Shown: in pieces, positions 1-10,722 of the stretch
Position numbering within the stretch: position 1 is the first letter of the stretch
How the letters are laid out: every line of letters starts with the position of its first letter
Assembly (NCBI GenBank): GCA_016987375.1
Contig: PJRA01000244.1
Span: 164,239 to 185,867 of the forward strand
Direction of reading: 5' to 3'
Source of the DNA: Brachionus koreanus
Taxonomy: Eukaryota; Rotifera; Eurotatoria; Ploima; Brachionidae
DNA length: 21,629 nucleotides
The notes under the pieces: model-generated
Told to the model about the DNA's origin: nothing
What the model saw: only the letters and a program-made list of their open reading frames with translations
Database searches by the model: none
Position numbers and translations under genes: made by a program

Positions 1-174
1 CGATGGATCGGACACATACTTAGAATGAAAGAAAAAAGAATACTAAAAAAGGCCCTTCAATGGACACCACAATGGCGACCTAAGGTAGGAAGACCAGCAG
101 TAACATGGAGGTCAACAATCATGAAAGTGCTCACCGAAATGGGAATGACCCTATGCTCCACAAGGAGTGAATAA
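1..174 (+). pseudogene. 3' end of a non-LTR retrotransposon reverse-transcriptase ORF (truncated at window edge)
   Basis: The first frame is open from base 1 to a TAA at 172-174 (57 residues). It reads as the C-terminal tail of a LINE reverse transcriptase: RWIGHILRM followed by a basic stretch, a tryptophan-containing ALQWTP segment and GRPAVTWR. This R-W-x-G-H-x-L-R-M ... GRP-x-x-TWR signature is typical of the region after the RT thumb in many animal LINEs, often annotated 'craniofacial development protein 2-like'. The 5' part lies outside the window, so whether the element is complete cannot be judged. Bases 81-127 match the minus strand of 10791-10838 at about 41 of 47 positions, so the same family occurs twice here. 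An A/T-rich stretch follows the stop without a clear poly-A end. Confidence 0.75.
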
Positions 175-2399
175 GGAGGAAAAATAATTGATTTTTTTTT
201 AAATCTGTAATACTGGATTGTTTGGTTTTACATTATTCCAGTACAATATTAAACAAAAAGTCAACAAGGTTGAAAAAATCTTTTAAATTATTAATTCATT
301 CGATTGCATCCTTTGAGCAAAAATCTGATTTAAATGTCAATGTATCTACGCGTTTTAATTTTAAACTCAAATATTTCTAAAATGCAAAAGATACAAAATA
401 TCTCATGTTAGTTAGTCTAATTATTGCTTTCTTTTTGGTAGTCTATCAGATCTTTAAGATACGATAGATGCTTACTGACTGTTTAGACAAACTCATAGAT
501 GAAGATCTAAGGACTCTAAAAGTCACCAGAAAATATGTGTGTACTGTTTTGATTTTGCCTGTGTTTAATATTAGTTCTTAAAAGAGTAAAGTATAGTCTA
601 GGATTGGATAGTGTAAGTATTTCTAATTAGAGAATTAATTTCTTTCGAGAATTGTGCTTCAAGAATATTTTGAGGTTAAATTCATATCTTAAAACAAACT
701 TGGACAAGTACCCCGTGTCATATAGTCTTAGTGTGAGATGATCAAAAAGGTTCTATTTCTATGCGATCTTTATCAAATATGATTTTACTTCTCTGTCTAG
801 TCGCACTTAGCCCAAAGTGTAGGGTTTAAAACTAAAATGCGATCGTTGTATTGTGAATAATTTTATCTACTCTCATAAGAAAAAAAAAAAACTCTTCACT
901 AAATTCTATAAACAGAATACTATTTTGATTTCTAATTGCCGATTCTTAATTTATTTTTTTTAAATAAGGCAATAAATTTGTCAATATCGAAATTTAAAAC
1001 TTTTCAAAAATACTTTTAATTTTTAGAATAAAAATTCATTCTTTATTTAAAATAAACAATATTGATTTAAAAAATTAATCAATGCCTATATTCTAAAAAG
1101 CCTTTGCTAAAATATTGGAAAGAATAGAAATTAGGGGAAAATCACTTGACTGTTATATTAGCCTTAAGGTTAAAATTTGGTCAAGTGAGCATTAAATATA
1201 AAATTGTTTAACTAAATATTCAGAAAATTTTCAAATTTTCAAAAAAGTCTCCGAGAATAAAATAAAATTGATGCAAATTTGACAGTTAATAAAAAAAATA
1301 CTCGGATTTCTCCTCTTGAAACCAGAGTGGCTTCTTTTGCTTTTATAATTCCGTATTAGTCTATCTAAGATTGCTTTCGACATATTTATTCTCAGATTTT
1401 TCAAATGAGAAATAATAAAAAATAACTGTGTGATTGAAAAAAAAAACATAAACCAAAAGTACAGTCAATTTTAACCTAAAAAAAAACTATTATATTACTT
1501 AAAAGGTGAAAAATATTTTAAATCAAAAATGAGACATAATTTTATTTTTTATAGCTAAAAATTATGTTTCAAGACTAGATATTTAAAATAAAAATTAGAT
1601 AATAATGTTGTGTCAAAAGCAATCTAGTCAAATAAAAGTCTATTTTGGGAAGAATCATTTAAAAATATACTAATAAAACATTTATATTTTTTAACATTTA
1701 ATTAGTAAAATTTTTGAAAAACATATAATCCCATCTCATCAACTAGTACATATTTTTTATTTGAAGGACATGAACAAACAAGAAATCATAAATGTCTAAT
1801 TTTTTTTACAAAAACTTTTTCTCAATTTATTTATTTTGCAACTAGACAAAAACCAAATTTTCTATAATTAATTTTTAAAAAAAAAAAAGAATAAAAATCT
1901 ATATTTAATCTAGAAAATAATATTTTTTATCTAAGTCAAATTTTTTTTCTTAAAAAATTAGCATGAAACATGAGTCTTTTGTAGCAAATGGAAATACATT
2001 AAATAAATGAATAGATCATGACGACTTTCTATCTATAATTTCTGCTTGTTTCCCAATTCTATATGCTTTATTCTCAGTTATATTGTGTTACTTGTTAAAT
2101 TCCAAAATATTTTACTTGTCTAAAGCTTGATACTATTAATCATTAAATAAAGACAAAAAAATTCCTAATTTAACTGCCTAAAAGTATTTTAGAATTAAAG
2201 CGAAAAATAAAAGCTTTAATCATCTTGCTTGATTTTTTTGTTTTATGCAAGAATGAAACTAAAATCAATCGAAAAATTAATTTTAGACATCAAGTATTTT
2301 TTATAGATTAAATTAATGACAATTAGTTTCGCTTCAATTTTTGACAATATGCAATAGGATCTAGTAAAATGGAAATTTTACTAGCAACTGTTCAAAAGA
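175..2399. other. AT-rich intergenic DNA, no gene seen
   Basis: This stretch consists mainly of A and T runs with stops in every frame. The longest open stretch (1231-1449, minus) is low-complexity and resembles nothing. The one structured element is an inverted repeat, TCACTTGAC at 1142-1150 facing GTCAAGTGA at 1180-1188, with CCTTAAGG in the loop. The stretch around 640-850 is slightly richer in GC but shows no coding pattern. Confidence 0.6.
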
Positions 2400-2815
2400 T
2401 AATTGAGCAAGCTGTAGTATTTTTCACAGACTAGGAATTCTTTACAAACTTTACAAAAAAAATTACACAACGCTCACCTCAGCTGGATAGCTAAAAAATA
2501 ACTAAGTGAAGTAGAAACTAATACTTTTTATAGACAAAAGCAAAATCCTGCTTTAACTATCTTCAACCTTTTAAGGAATTAATATTAATCCAAAAATTTG
2601 TTCTGAACTCCATCTAGAAAAACTTGAAAGTTAAATTAATATCTGAAAAAAATTTACTCGGGCAAATCAAAAAATTCAAATGGCCTAATTCACTTTCTCT
2701 GAACATTACTCTATTTAAAACTTTAATTAGATCGTTGTTCAACTACATCAAAATATTAACCCTTGCTTTGGCCAAATTTCTTTCTAAAATAAAAAAAAAC
2801 TTGACTGACAATTGA
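2400..2815 (+). pseudogene. decayed non-LTR reverse transcriptase (palm end and thumb)
   Basis: The clearest part is the frame ending at the TGA at 2813-2815. It contains NLLGQIKKFKW and, 10 residues later, LFKTLIRSLFNY. This matches the thumb motif of Jockey/CR1-type RTs (usually LYKSLIRPxxDY), followed by a lysine-rich KFLSKIKK segment where those enzymes have a KKLxxIQ helix. Upstream, in other frames, are weaker matches: a VVFFTD segment followed by a stop near 2415-2440 where the FADD catalytic box should lie, LQKKL and LSEVET (compare LNxxKT) near 2450-2515. Several stops and frame changes separate the pieces, so this is a dead copy. The thumb assignment is fairly sure; the upstream pieces are inference. 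Confidence 0.5.
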
Positions 2816-5011
2816 AAAGCCAATTTTTACTTCACATCTTTTTATAATAAATCAAAAGTTCCTATTCAATAAAATTATTATTATTTTTATTAAAAATATA
2901 ATTTCGGGGGATCCCCAGGTTTATCCGAATGACTTACGTCTTTGTTAAAACCCAATTGCTACACAAAATTTGAGTACAAAATTATAAATATGTAAAAAAA
3001 AAAGAAAAATATTAAAATTTAATTCTTAACATTAAAATATTACTCTATTCGTATTTATAATATTTGGTTATGTTATTGCCAAATAAGCTGAAAATAAATG
3101 ATTCTTTCAAAAATCTGCAATAAAACAGTGGCTTGAATTTGATTTCTTTGTTTTTGAGCATTCTTTTCACCAGTAGTTGACTTTATTTTTTAGTATAAAA
3201 TAATTAGCAATTACTAACAAAAATTAATTGAGCATCAACAAAAACAAGCCGGAAATTTTTATCATTAAATTACGCCAAAATTAGAACAATTTTTCTCCGT
3301 ATTTTTATTAACATAATTTTTTTTGCAATTGGGAACTAGAAAGAAGCCACAATGCTGTTCAGGACAGTCCTTTGTATAACTCTCTCAAATTCATTGTATT
3401 TAATAATAAAAAATTTTCCACTCATTAAAATATAATATTCTTTATTGTATTCACTTATGATTTCTACTTGCTAGTCTAAGCTTAATTTATTTTTTCTTAA
3501 TTTTAAAATAAAACTAAACCTGAAAAAGCATATTTTATTTTCAAATTTGACTGATTTCGGCATAGATCGAGAATTAATCTGATCTTAATTTAGGGAGCAT
3601 TTTTCAAATAGATCAAGCATCTACAAAATGATCTGGTATGTTTACAACAAAGTTTTTTTTTCTCAAAACTACCGCTGATAAAATCTGAATACGCGCTTGT
3701 TGCATTATTCAATTAAAATAGAGTTTTAATTCCATGCGAGAGCTAACTTTGAGACACCATAAAAAAATTTAAAATCTAAATAAATTATTGAATTTAGATT
3801 CATAGACATTTTTTTTTAAATTTAAAGAGATACTTTATTTTTAAAAAATTTGACTTTTTTAAACCCATCGAGTGAAAAGTCTGGGCTTTTAATTTAAATT
3901 TTTATGCTATGTCAAAATTTAAATTTAATAGCCTAAAAAATTTCAAACAATTGAAAAATACAAATAAATGCCCTTAAATATATCAATTGAGATATCAAAA
4001 AATTAACTTAAAACTTACTTACAAAAACTAACCACTTAGTCACAATCGAAAAAATGAAAAAAAATTTTCAACTACAACCAAATGGTCATAATATAAATAG
4101 CTAAATTATAGTCTTACTAAATTATAATAAATGTGGAGGCTGCAAAGATCCTTGGTAACTTGAGAATTTTTTTGTTCTGTTTTTTTTTTTATTCAGAATA
4201 TATTATGATTGCTAATAAATTTGGTCAAGGACTTAAACTGACTTAGAGCTATGAACGTGTTTTGTCTAATTTTTCAATGAGAATTATTCAGATTTTTTAG
4301 CACTAGTTTAGATTAGATTTTGAGCTCTTAACAAAGCCATAAAATGAACATATGCTTTGAAAGATACCTTTAGAGTTTGCGAGTCTAGAATTACGCATTC
4401 TGGTGTTAAATTGAAATACTTTAATATAAATAAACAAAATATTTCACCTATTTTTTTCTTAGGAATTAGCTCTCACAATAGTATTTAAATTAATTAACCC
4501 TGCAATAATCACATTCTATTTGAGCCTATTTACTGGCATAAAAAACTCGACAATCTATTTAAATCAAAATAAAACCAAATTTGAGACTATTTAGAAGCTT
4601 TTAGTATTTTAATTATCGTATTTTTCAATGAAAAAAAAAACTTATATATTTTTTACTTCTATATATACTTTTAGCAATAAGACTAAATAGTAGTCATCAT
4701 TCTATTTTATTTTTATTTATTTATTTTCAGAAAAGATTACGCCAGATTTGACGATGAAGATTATAAAAAAATTAAAATATTAAATTATAAGAAGACAATA
4801 TTTTTTACTCATTAGATTATGTTTTCTGTACCATTTAATTTACATGTTTTAAAAAAAAAACAAAGTGAAAATTTACATAATTCCTATTATACTTAATTAT
4901 TATTTACAAGACTTTTTTTTTGTTTTTTTGAATCTCTCGCATAACCAACTTTGATGGAACACGCACTAAGGTTGACTGGATATAAGGGAATAATTTTTAT
5001 TATTTAAAGTT
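2816..5011. other. AT-rich intergenic DNA, no gene seen
   Basis: There is no convincing coding stretch on either strand. A perfect 10-bp palindrome, GGGGATCCCC (2907-2916), sits in an unusually GC-rich patch of about 70 bp (2905-2975) that may be the edge of an unidentified repeat. The rest is A/T runs and short AATAAA-like motifs expected by chance at this composition. Confidence 0.55.
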
Positions 5012-5236
5012 TTACCATTGTTGTACTCTAATTAGTAACTTTAATTCATTAGTTCTTTCCTTTAGATCTTCTAGGCAGTATTTAATAGATTCACAGATTC
5101 CATTTCGACTTTTCTTCTTATCTTCAAGCCTATTTTCTCGAAGCTTTCCGTCTATTACTTCTATTTTAAGCAGCTCAGGCGATCCTATTATCTTCTTTAT
5201 ATTTCTCAGTTCTTTAATGAATTTATTAGGTATATT
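5012..5236 (-). pseudogene. coding-like open stretch, charged and helical, unrecognised
   Basis: This minus-strand frame is open for 74 codons without an ATG and ends at a TAA (5012-5014). The peptide is rich in K, E, L, I and R, with segments such as FIKELRNIKKIIG, GKLRENRLEDKKK and CLEDLKERTNELK. It reads like an amphipathic or coiled-coil helix rather than random AT-rich translation. Its base composition is richer in GC than the flanks. An AATAAA on the minus strand lies about 11 bases after the stop (4996-5001), as at the 3' end of a transcript. It could be a terminal exon of a minus-strand gene or a piece of a dead mobile-element ORF. I recognise no family, and no clear splice acceptor is visible upstream. 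Confidence 0.3.
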
Positions 5237-7336
5237 TTATTTATTTATTTAATTAAGGTTTAAGTTCCATGAACAAATTTAAATATGATTTTGTATAAAA
5301 AAAAATTTAACAAACAATTAATGTTTTATAGTATTGAGTCATAAACTTTTGCTTTATTTAAAGGACTGTGAATGTGTTAAACATTATTTAATGTTCTTCA
5401 AGTTGATACTCTTTGTTTATTTAATTATAAAAAACTTTAATGGAATTGAAATTTTGTTACTGTAGCCTTAAAATATTTCTGTAGTATATCCAAAGATAAA
5501 TATGCAATAATTTCATTTCACCAAAAACTAGTCAACTTTTATTTTCACTTATTAATTCTTAGTCTTTAATCTTTTTTTATTGTGTATGTTTTTATTCAAT
5601 GATGCACTCAAACATTTGTAGGAAACTATTTAAATATCTCTCTGTGATTAAAAAGAAAAGCCGTGAATGGTTCAAGAAAAGAATCGAGCTATTCACTGAT
5701 TGATGGCTAAAGACTATAAAACATAATGGTCTAAATTTTGAAGATTAGCTAACTATTGTATTTTTTTTTGTTGATTGATAAATAAAAAATATTTAAATTT
5801 TTTGACTCATCCTAATCAGATTTCTTTAAATTATTTATAAATGCATAGATTTTTTCTCAAATTACTTTCTTTAATAACCTTCTAAAACAAAGTAAATGTT
5901 GCACAAAATCTAAATTGAAAAATATCTGGTAAAAAAGTGTAATTTTATTTTCTTATTTAAAAGAAAGAATAATCATAATTTTTAATTAATTTTTTCTTTT
6001 TTCAACCGAAAAAATCTTCCTTCATTTGTTCTTAGCCAATCTACTATAAAATATGGCAATTACGTAACTTAGTAAAAAAAAATATGGACAACTGTGCTGC
6101 TTTTTCATTTAGGTAAAAGACCGATTAAATAAGCAACCATCTATTTAATGATTTTTTATCAGCTTTGATCAACTTACACAGTTTTCATTTAAATAAAATT
6201 TAAAAAAATACAAATTAAACTAGTTACTTTAATGGAGCAAATGAATATTTAAATGCTATGGACTAAACAGTAGCTCCTCACTCTTTAGATTAACATTATT
6301 TAGTTTTATTCTTTCTCTAATTATTTATTTATCAGTATTTCTGTACTGAGCTTTAGCTTTTTCAAATTAAAAAAAAATCAAAATAAAGTTATATATAATA
6401 AAATAAAAATAAGAAAAAAATAAAGTCAAAATAATATTAGTTAAAAAAAAAGAGAAATATTAAAATTAAAATTAGATAAATTAAGATAGAGAGTAACAGG
6501 ATACATTTTCATAAATTTGATGATTCAGGAAAAAAAGAGGAAATAGTAAGGGAGCAATTACACAATGGAGCTGGGTATTAATTGTTTTTTCTGAGATTTA
6601 ATTCAATAAATGTTTAAACCAAACATCTAACTTTAATTTAAAATCGTCCTCAAACCAATTAACCATTTTGAGCCATTACGAGACCATAAAATAAAATTTA
6701 AAAATTATAAAAATTTATATCCTATTCTCACATATTCTTGTATTTTTGTTAATTTGATTTACTGGATTTTAATTTAGTCGAAAAAATAAAGCTTTAGTAT
6801 TAGTCAAAAAGCTGTCAATTTTCAGAAACAAAAAAATCTGATTAGCAACTATGCTAACTTTAATTGAAATAATAATTCAAGTCTTTTAATACTTAAGCTA
6901 TGAATAAAACTTGATTGATAAATCTAAGCACAAAATTAATGACGCTTTTTTTTTCTTTCTTAGTGCCAAAACGATTAATTTTATAATGTTATCTAAAAAT
7001 ACAATGATTAATGGAACAAACGAATGGGCCATTTGCGTTCAATTTTTTATAATAAACAAGAAGCTCAGTTTGTATTCTCGAGCAAAACAAGGTCTTAATC
7101 GAATAATTAGCTCAAGAATTAAAATAAACACAAAAATAGAGTTAGTTGCTTATCTTGGAATATCTTAAATTTGTTTTCTTAAAGGAATGAGAGTCTAATC
7201 GATTATTTTGACTGAATAAATCCAATTAGTTTAGATACAATTGAAAAAATAGAATAAATAGAAAAGGGTGAAGCAGCTAGAAAAGGAACGTAGAGCTTTC
7301 TTTGTCGATTTTAAAATGAATATACCTTAGAAACGC

Positions 7337-7365
7337 CTTAGTGATCGGTTAATTAACCGGCTAAG
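7337..7365. repeat. palindrome/hairpin with CGGTTAATTAACCG core
   Basis: A perfect 14-bp palindrome (7346-7359) is flanked by CTTAG (7337-7341) and CTAAG (7361-7365), which pair with each other across small unpaired bases (TGAT on the left, G on the right). The whole can fold into a near-perfect cruciform. It could be a protein-binding site, a transposon remnant or chance. Confidence 0.5.
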
Positions 7366-7439
7366 TTTAGTACAGTGACCCAAATTTGAGTGCTCACACG
7401 ACAACTACATGCACACATAAAGCTATTTGCTAACAGTGT

Positions 7440-7453
7440 GCGTTTATAAACGC
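7440..7453. repeat. 14-bp perfect palindrome GCGTTTATAAACGC
   Basis: The palindrome lies 74 bp downstream of the preceding one, within the same comparatively GC-rich patch. No gene starts nearby, so any regulatory role is unsupported. Confidence 0.45.
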
Positions 7454-8233
7454 TTAACTTTTAAGCAACTATTTGATATTTATAATCCTTTGAAAATGAT
7501 AAAATTATTTTCCAAATATTGAATTATGAAATAGAAATTTAAATAATTTAATCATTTATTAATAGAATGCTATGCTATTTTAGTGTGTTGCAGGAATTCT
7601 CATTAGTAATTGGTTTCTAAGTGAAATATTTAGGCATGCTTTATTTCTTAAAGATATTAGTTAGCTTTCAATTAAAAATGACAAGTTAAAATTTTCATTA
7701 TGGTCAAATTGTTAATGCTTCAATGATAGCTAATTGAAAATTTTTTTAAACGCGTTTTTTTTTTTAATTTCATCGCCAATACTCGTTCACTGCCTACTTA
7801 AGTGAACATAAATTATGTGCAGATTAATATTTCACTAAATGTAACGAAAATAAAATTTACTAAATGAATAATATGCTTATTTACTTGATGCCTTATTTTA
7901 ATTAGATAATAACGTAAATGCATTAATAGAATTTTTTTTTATTTTTCCACGGACAAAAGCTTTCTTAATTCACAAACTTTTTAATTTAAAATCTACATTG
8001 AAGAAAAGAATTTTTTCATATAAATTAAAATATAGAATATCTAAATAGAATGCGATGTGAATGAGAAGAATTTTTAAAATAAAATAATAATAAAATATCA
8101 AATAAATATATATATAATATTATTAAAATTTGATTTTTGATCAATAAAAAGTTTTTTTCAATTGATAAGCTGATTTGTCATATCATTAGTTGGTATCTTG
8201 AATAATTTTACTGCTTTAATTAATTGTCTCAAA

Positions 8234-8565
8234 CAGCCCATATAGCCGAGCAGTTTGTGTGTTAGTCATGCAAGCAGAGGATCGAGGGTTCAAAACCCAC
8301 TGAGGGTGGAAAAATCTTCAAAATATCAAGTATTTGAAATAATTGACCGAAGGGACTACGGGATTATGACCCCGTATGAGCCCATAATTTGATTTCTTAA
8401 TGTCTAAAGAGCCGCGATGATATAGCTAGATTGTTCTTTGATGTGGCCAAGTATAGTAAGTCTCAGGGCTGTTTTTTAGTGTGCTCCTTTATCTAGTTTT
8501 TTGCTGTTTTTGGTGGAAGCTCTCTAAGCTTATAGTTTCTAATCAATAAAAGTTTATCAAGTTTA
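8234..8565 (+). repeat. tRNA-derived SINE-like element
   Basis: An A-box-like TATAGCCGAGCAG (8241-8253) and a B box GGTTCAAAACC (8287-8297) have the spacing and order of an internal RNA polymerase III promoter. The B box sits in a T-arm-like context (GAGGGTTCAAAACCCACTG) followed by GAGGGTGG. The anticodon arm does not fold into a good tRNA, so this is not a working tRNA gene. A non-tRNA body follows, with the short inverted repeat TACGGG...CCCGTA (about 8356-8377) and a mixed-composition tail ending in AATAAAAG and A-rich sequence near 8545-8565. This architecture (tRNA head, unrelated body, A/T-rich tail) is that of a SINE. The start and end are approximate and no target-site duplication was identified. 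Confidence 0.45.
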
Positions 8566-8859
8566 AAGCTAAAATTTTAAAAAAGAAGAAAAGACAAATT
8601 ACTAATTATAAAATTAATTTACCATACAGAAGCATATTTGAAAAATGATTACAAGAGCCGGAACTTAAATTAAACAAGGCATTAAATTTAAAGATTTTAA
8701 TTATTGATAAAGTGTTTATACTCAAGGAATCTCTAATAGATTAATTGCAAATAACTCTGGTCGCACTTTTAATTATTTTTCTAACATGCACTAAATATGC
8801 TTTTTCAACTAGTAATGTACGTCTTCTTAGTAAGATTGTTCAACCAAAACTATTTTTAA

Positions 8860-9096
8860 ACTAAATTAAATAATTATCTTACGAATTCATTCAAACAGTA
8901 TGAATTTATAAGATTTGATAAAACCAAGACTGCAGTCTATTTTGAATTGGATATCACTGGCAAAAGTAACAATTTTATAACCGACTTATCCATAAACAAA
9001 TACAAACCGACATTTCAAATTTTTTCCAAAAGAAGCTATTATCTGCCAGAAAGGAAGGACAAAATTTCCATTTCAATCGATCAGGGCTTTGCCTAA
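8860..9096 (+). pseudogene. coding-like open stretch ending at a TAA, unrecognised
   Basis: This frame is open for 78 codons after a stop just upstream and ends at the TAA at 9094-9096. There is no in-frame ATG. The peptide is complex rather than low-complexity: FDKTKTAVYFELDITGKS, then NFITDLSINKYKPTFQIF, then RSYYLPERKDK and ISISIDQGFA. The codons for the last 40 residues are markedly richer in GC than the surroundings. An AATAAA lies at 9115-9120, about 18 bases after the stop. This suits a 3'-terminal exon or the relic of a gene or mobile-element ORF. No clear pyrimidine-rich splice acceptor precedes it, and I do not recognise the family. It could still be chance. Confidence 0.3.
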
Positions 9097-9639
9097 ATTA
9101 TATTTCTTAATAATAATAAAGTAACAATCTAGAATTTGGTTATTTTTCCTATTCTCTCAAGTGGTTAAAAAATTAATAAACCTAAAAAATATTAAAATTT
9201 TGTTATTATTTTTCTTATTTAAACACAATTCTATTACCTCCTATTTATGTATTACACTTTCAAGATATTTTTAAAATTTTCATCTATTTAAATGAGTCAA
9301 ATGAGTATGATTAATGTTCTCTTCTAAATTATTAAATGAAAAAAATACTCTTTTGTAAAAATTTATTAACGTCCTGATATCAAATTTTTGTTTTTTTAAA
9401 AAAATATATTTTTAAACATATAAATAAAAAAAATTGTTTTGTTTTAATTATTTAAACGAATATTTATGTAACGAGAAGCCATTTGAAAACATGACATAAA
9501 CAACAGTTCTCACCACCCAGGAGATTTTTTAATAAAAGAAATATATGATAAGTTTTCATAATAGCTATGAAGCCCTTACGTAATTAGGAAACTTATTTAA
9601 ATATTATATTTGGATATCTGAATAAAAAAAAAACCTTTA
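9097..9639. other. AT-rich intergenic DNA, no gene seen
   Basis: Nothing is recognisable on either strand. The right-hand part may contain further decayed sequence of the adjacent minus-strand reverse transcriptase, but no motif survives. Confidence 0.5.
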
Positions 9640-9940
9640 CACATAAAATATTCTCAAAAGATTTAAATGATATTTTTGTCTGATGCATTTAGACATAATT
9701 TAAGTATCTATTCATCTTGCTTTCTAGATTACCATGTTTTTATATATTTAAAAATTGACAAGATCGTCAACAAATAAAATTCTATATTTGTTTTTTTTTT
9801 TTAGGAATATCATTAATAAATATGCTAAATGATAAAAGACAAATAACTGAGCATTGAGGAACACCTGCCGATACATTGAATACATCACTAAATTGCACCG
9901 CAAAAATCCTAGTTTTTTTAATTAAACAAATTGAAGAGTA
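9640..9940 (-). pseudogene. decayed non-LTR reverse transcriptase, palm core
   Basis: On the minus strand, one frame running from 9934 down to 9803 contains KKTRIFAVQF, SDVFNVSAGVPQ and, after decayed residues, FSIFINDIP. This is the conserved animal LINE RT block normally written SAGVPQGSVLGPLLFxIFINDIP; both glycines of the QGSVLG segment now read as cysteine. About eight residues further on, after a frameshift across a T/A run, LFVDDLV (9757-9777) matches the catalytic F/Y-A-D-D box with V replacing A. A weaker KMNRYLNY and QTKISF (compare KCxxxxF) follow down to about 9640. The order and spacing fit an RT palm. Stops and the frameshift make it non-functional. Confidence 0.7.
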
Positions 9941-10722
9941 AAAGACTCAGCATGTATATCCAATTTGGGAAAAGATTGAATGAAATTATAATGGATTTCG
10001 CAAGTGATAGAACCGTTATTAATTGATATTAAATGATTGATTAATTCATTTTCAGTCTAAATGCAAATTGTCGAAAACTAATATTTTTTTTTCTAATTTG
10101 TCTGAATAAATTTTGATGTAATAAAATCTGTCTAAAAAGCACTTGTTTAATTTATTCTGTCAAAATAATGGTCGAAAAAACAACCTTGACCAAATGAAAA
10201 TAACCCAAAATAGACTTTTTTTAATTAAAAAAATTTATTTTAGTCAACATTTTACTCCAGATAAAAATGGTGATATTTTTTTTTTGAAATTTTGTAACTA
10301 AAAACATTTAAAATAACATTAACATCATTTAAGTCTAACATTATTTTCTTTAATTCTGAATCCAGCAAAATAAGTTCAATTTGAATTAATTTTTTAAAAA
10401 AAAATTTAAGTTAAACTAAAAAATATGTAACTATAAACTGAAAATAATCTAGAGTAAAGTATTAACTTTTCAATAAAATAATTAATTTTCTAAAATTATT
10501 TATAAATAATAAATAAGAAAGTAATTAAATTTTTGGTTTTTTTATCTTATCGTAAATTACCAGAATAAGTTATAAAAATGCTGTGGGAGATGTAATTACC
10601 CAATTAAGGGCGCAACTAGACACTCTATTTATTAAATTTTATAAATTATAAATATTTTAAATAGTTTTTTTTTAAATTATAGTAGCATTCAACTCATTTA
10701 TATTTTTAAATATTTTCGTATT
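9941..10722. other. AT-rich intergenic DNA, no gene seen
   Basis: The first 80 bases may continue the adjacent RT remnant toward its N-terminus (weak resemblance only). The rest is A/T-rich with no motif. Confidence 0.5.

Larger units (their letters stand above)
5237..8233. other. AT-rich intergenic DNA with two palindromes, no gene seen
   Basis: The longest open stretch (6911-7168, plus) lacks an early ATG and includes a phenylalanine run from a poly-T tract; I do not accept it as a gene. The notable patch is 7320-7455, richer in GC than its surroundings and carrying two perfect 14-bp palindromes, listed separately. A short (AT)n stretch is present near 8105-8120. Confidence 0.55.

Noticed and set aside
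1231..1449. 72-codon minus-strand open stretch
   Set aside because: Composition is that expected of AT-rich noise (F, I, N, S, K), with no motif.
6911..7168. 85-codon plus-strand open stretch
   Set aside because: No ATG at the beginning, a phenylalanine run from poly-T, and no family resemblance.
8101..8125. AT-dinucleotide microsatellite
   Set aside because: Too short and interrupted to be meaningful at this base composition.
8241..8305. A further true tRNA gene
   Set aside because: The B box is good, but acceptor and anticodon stems do not pair and no T-run terminator follows directly; a SINE head explains it better.
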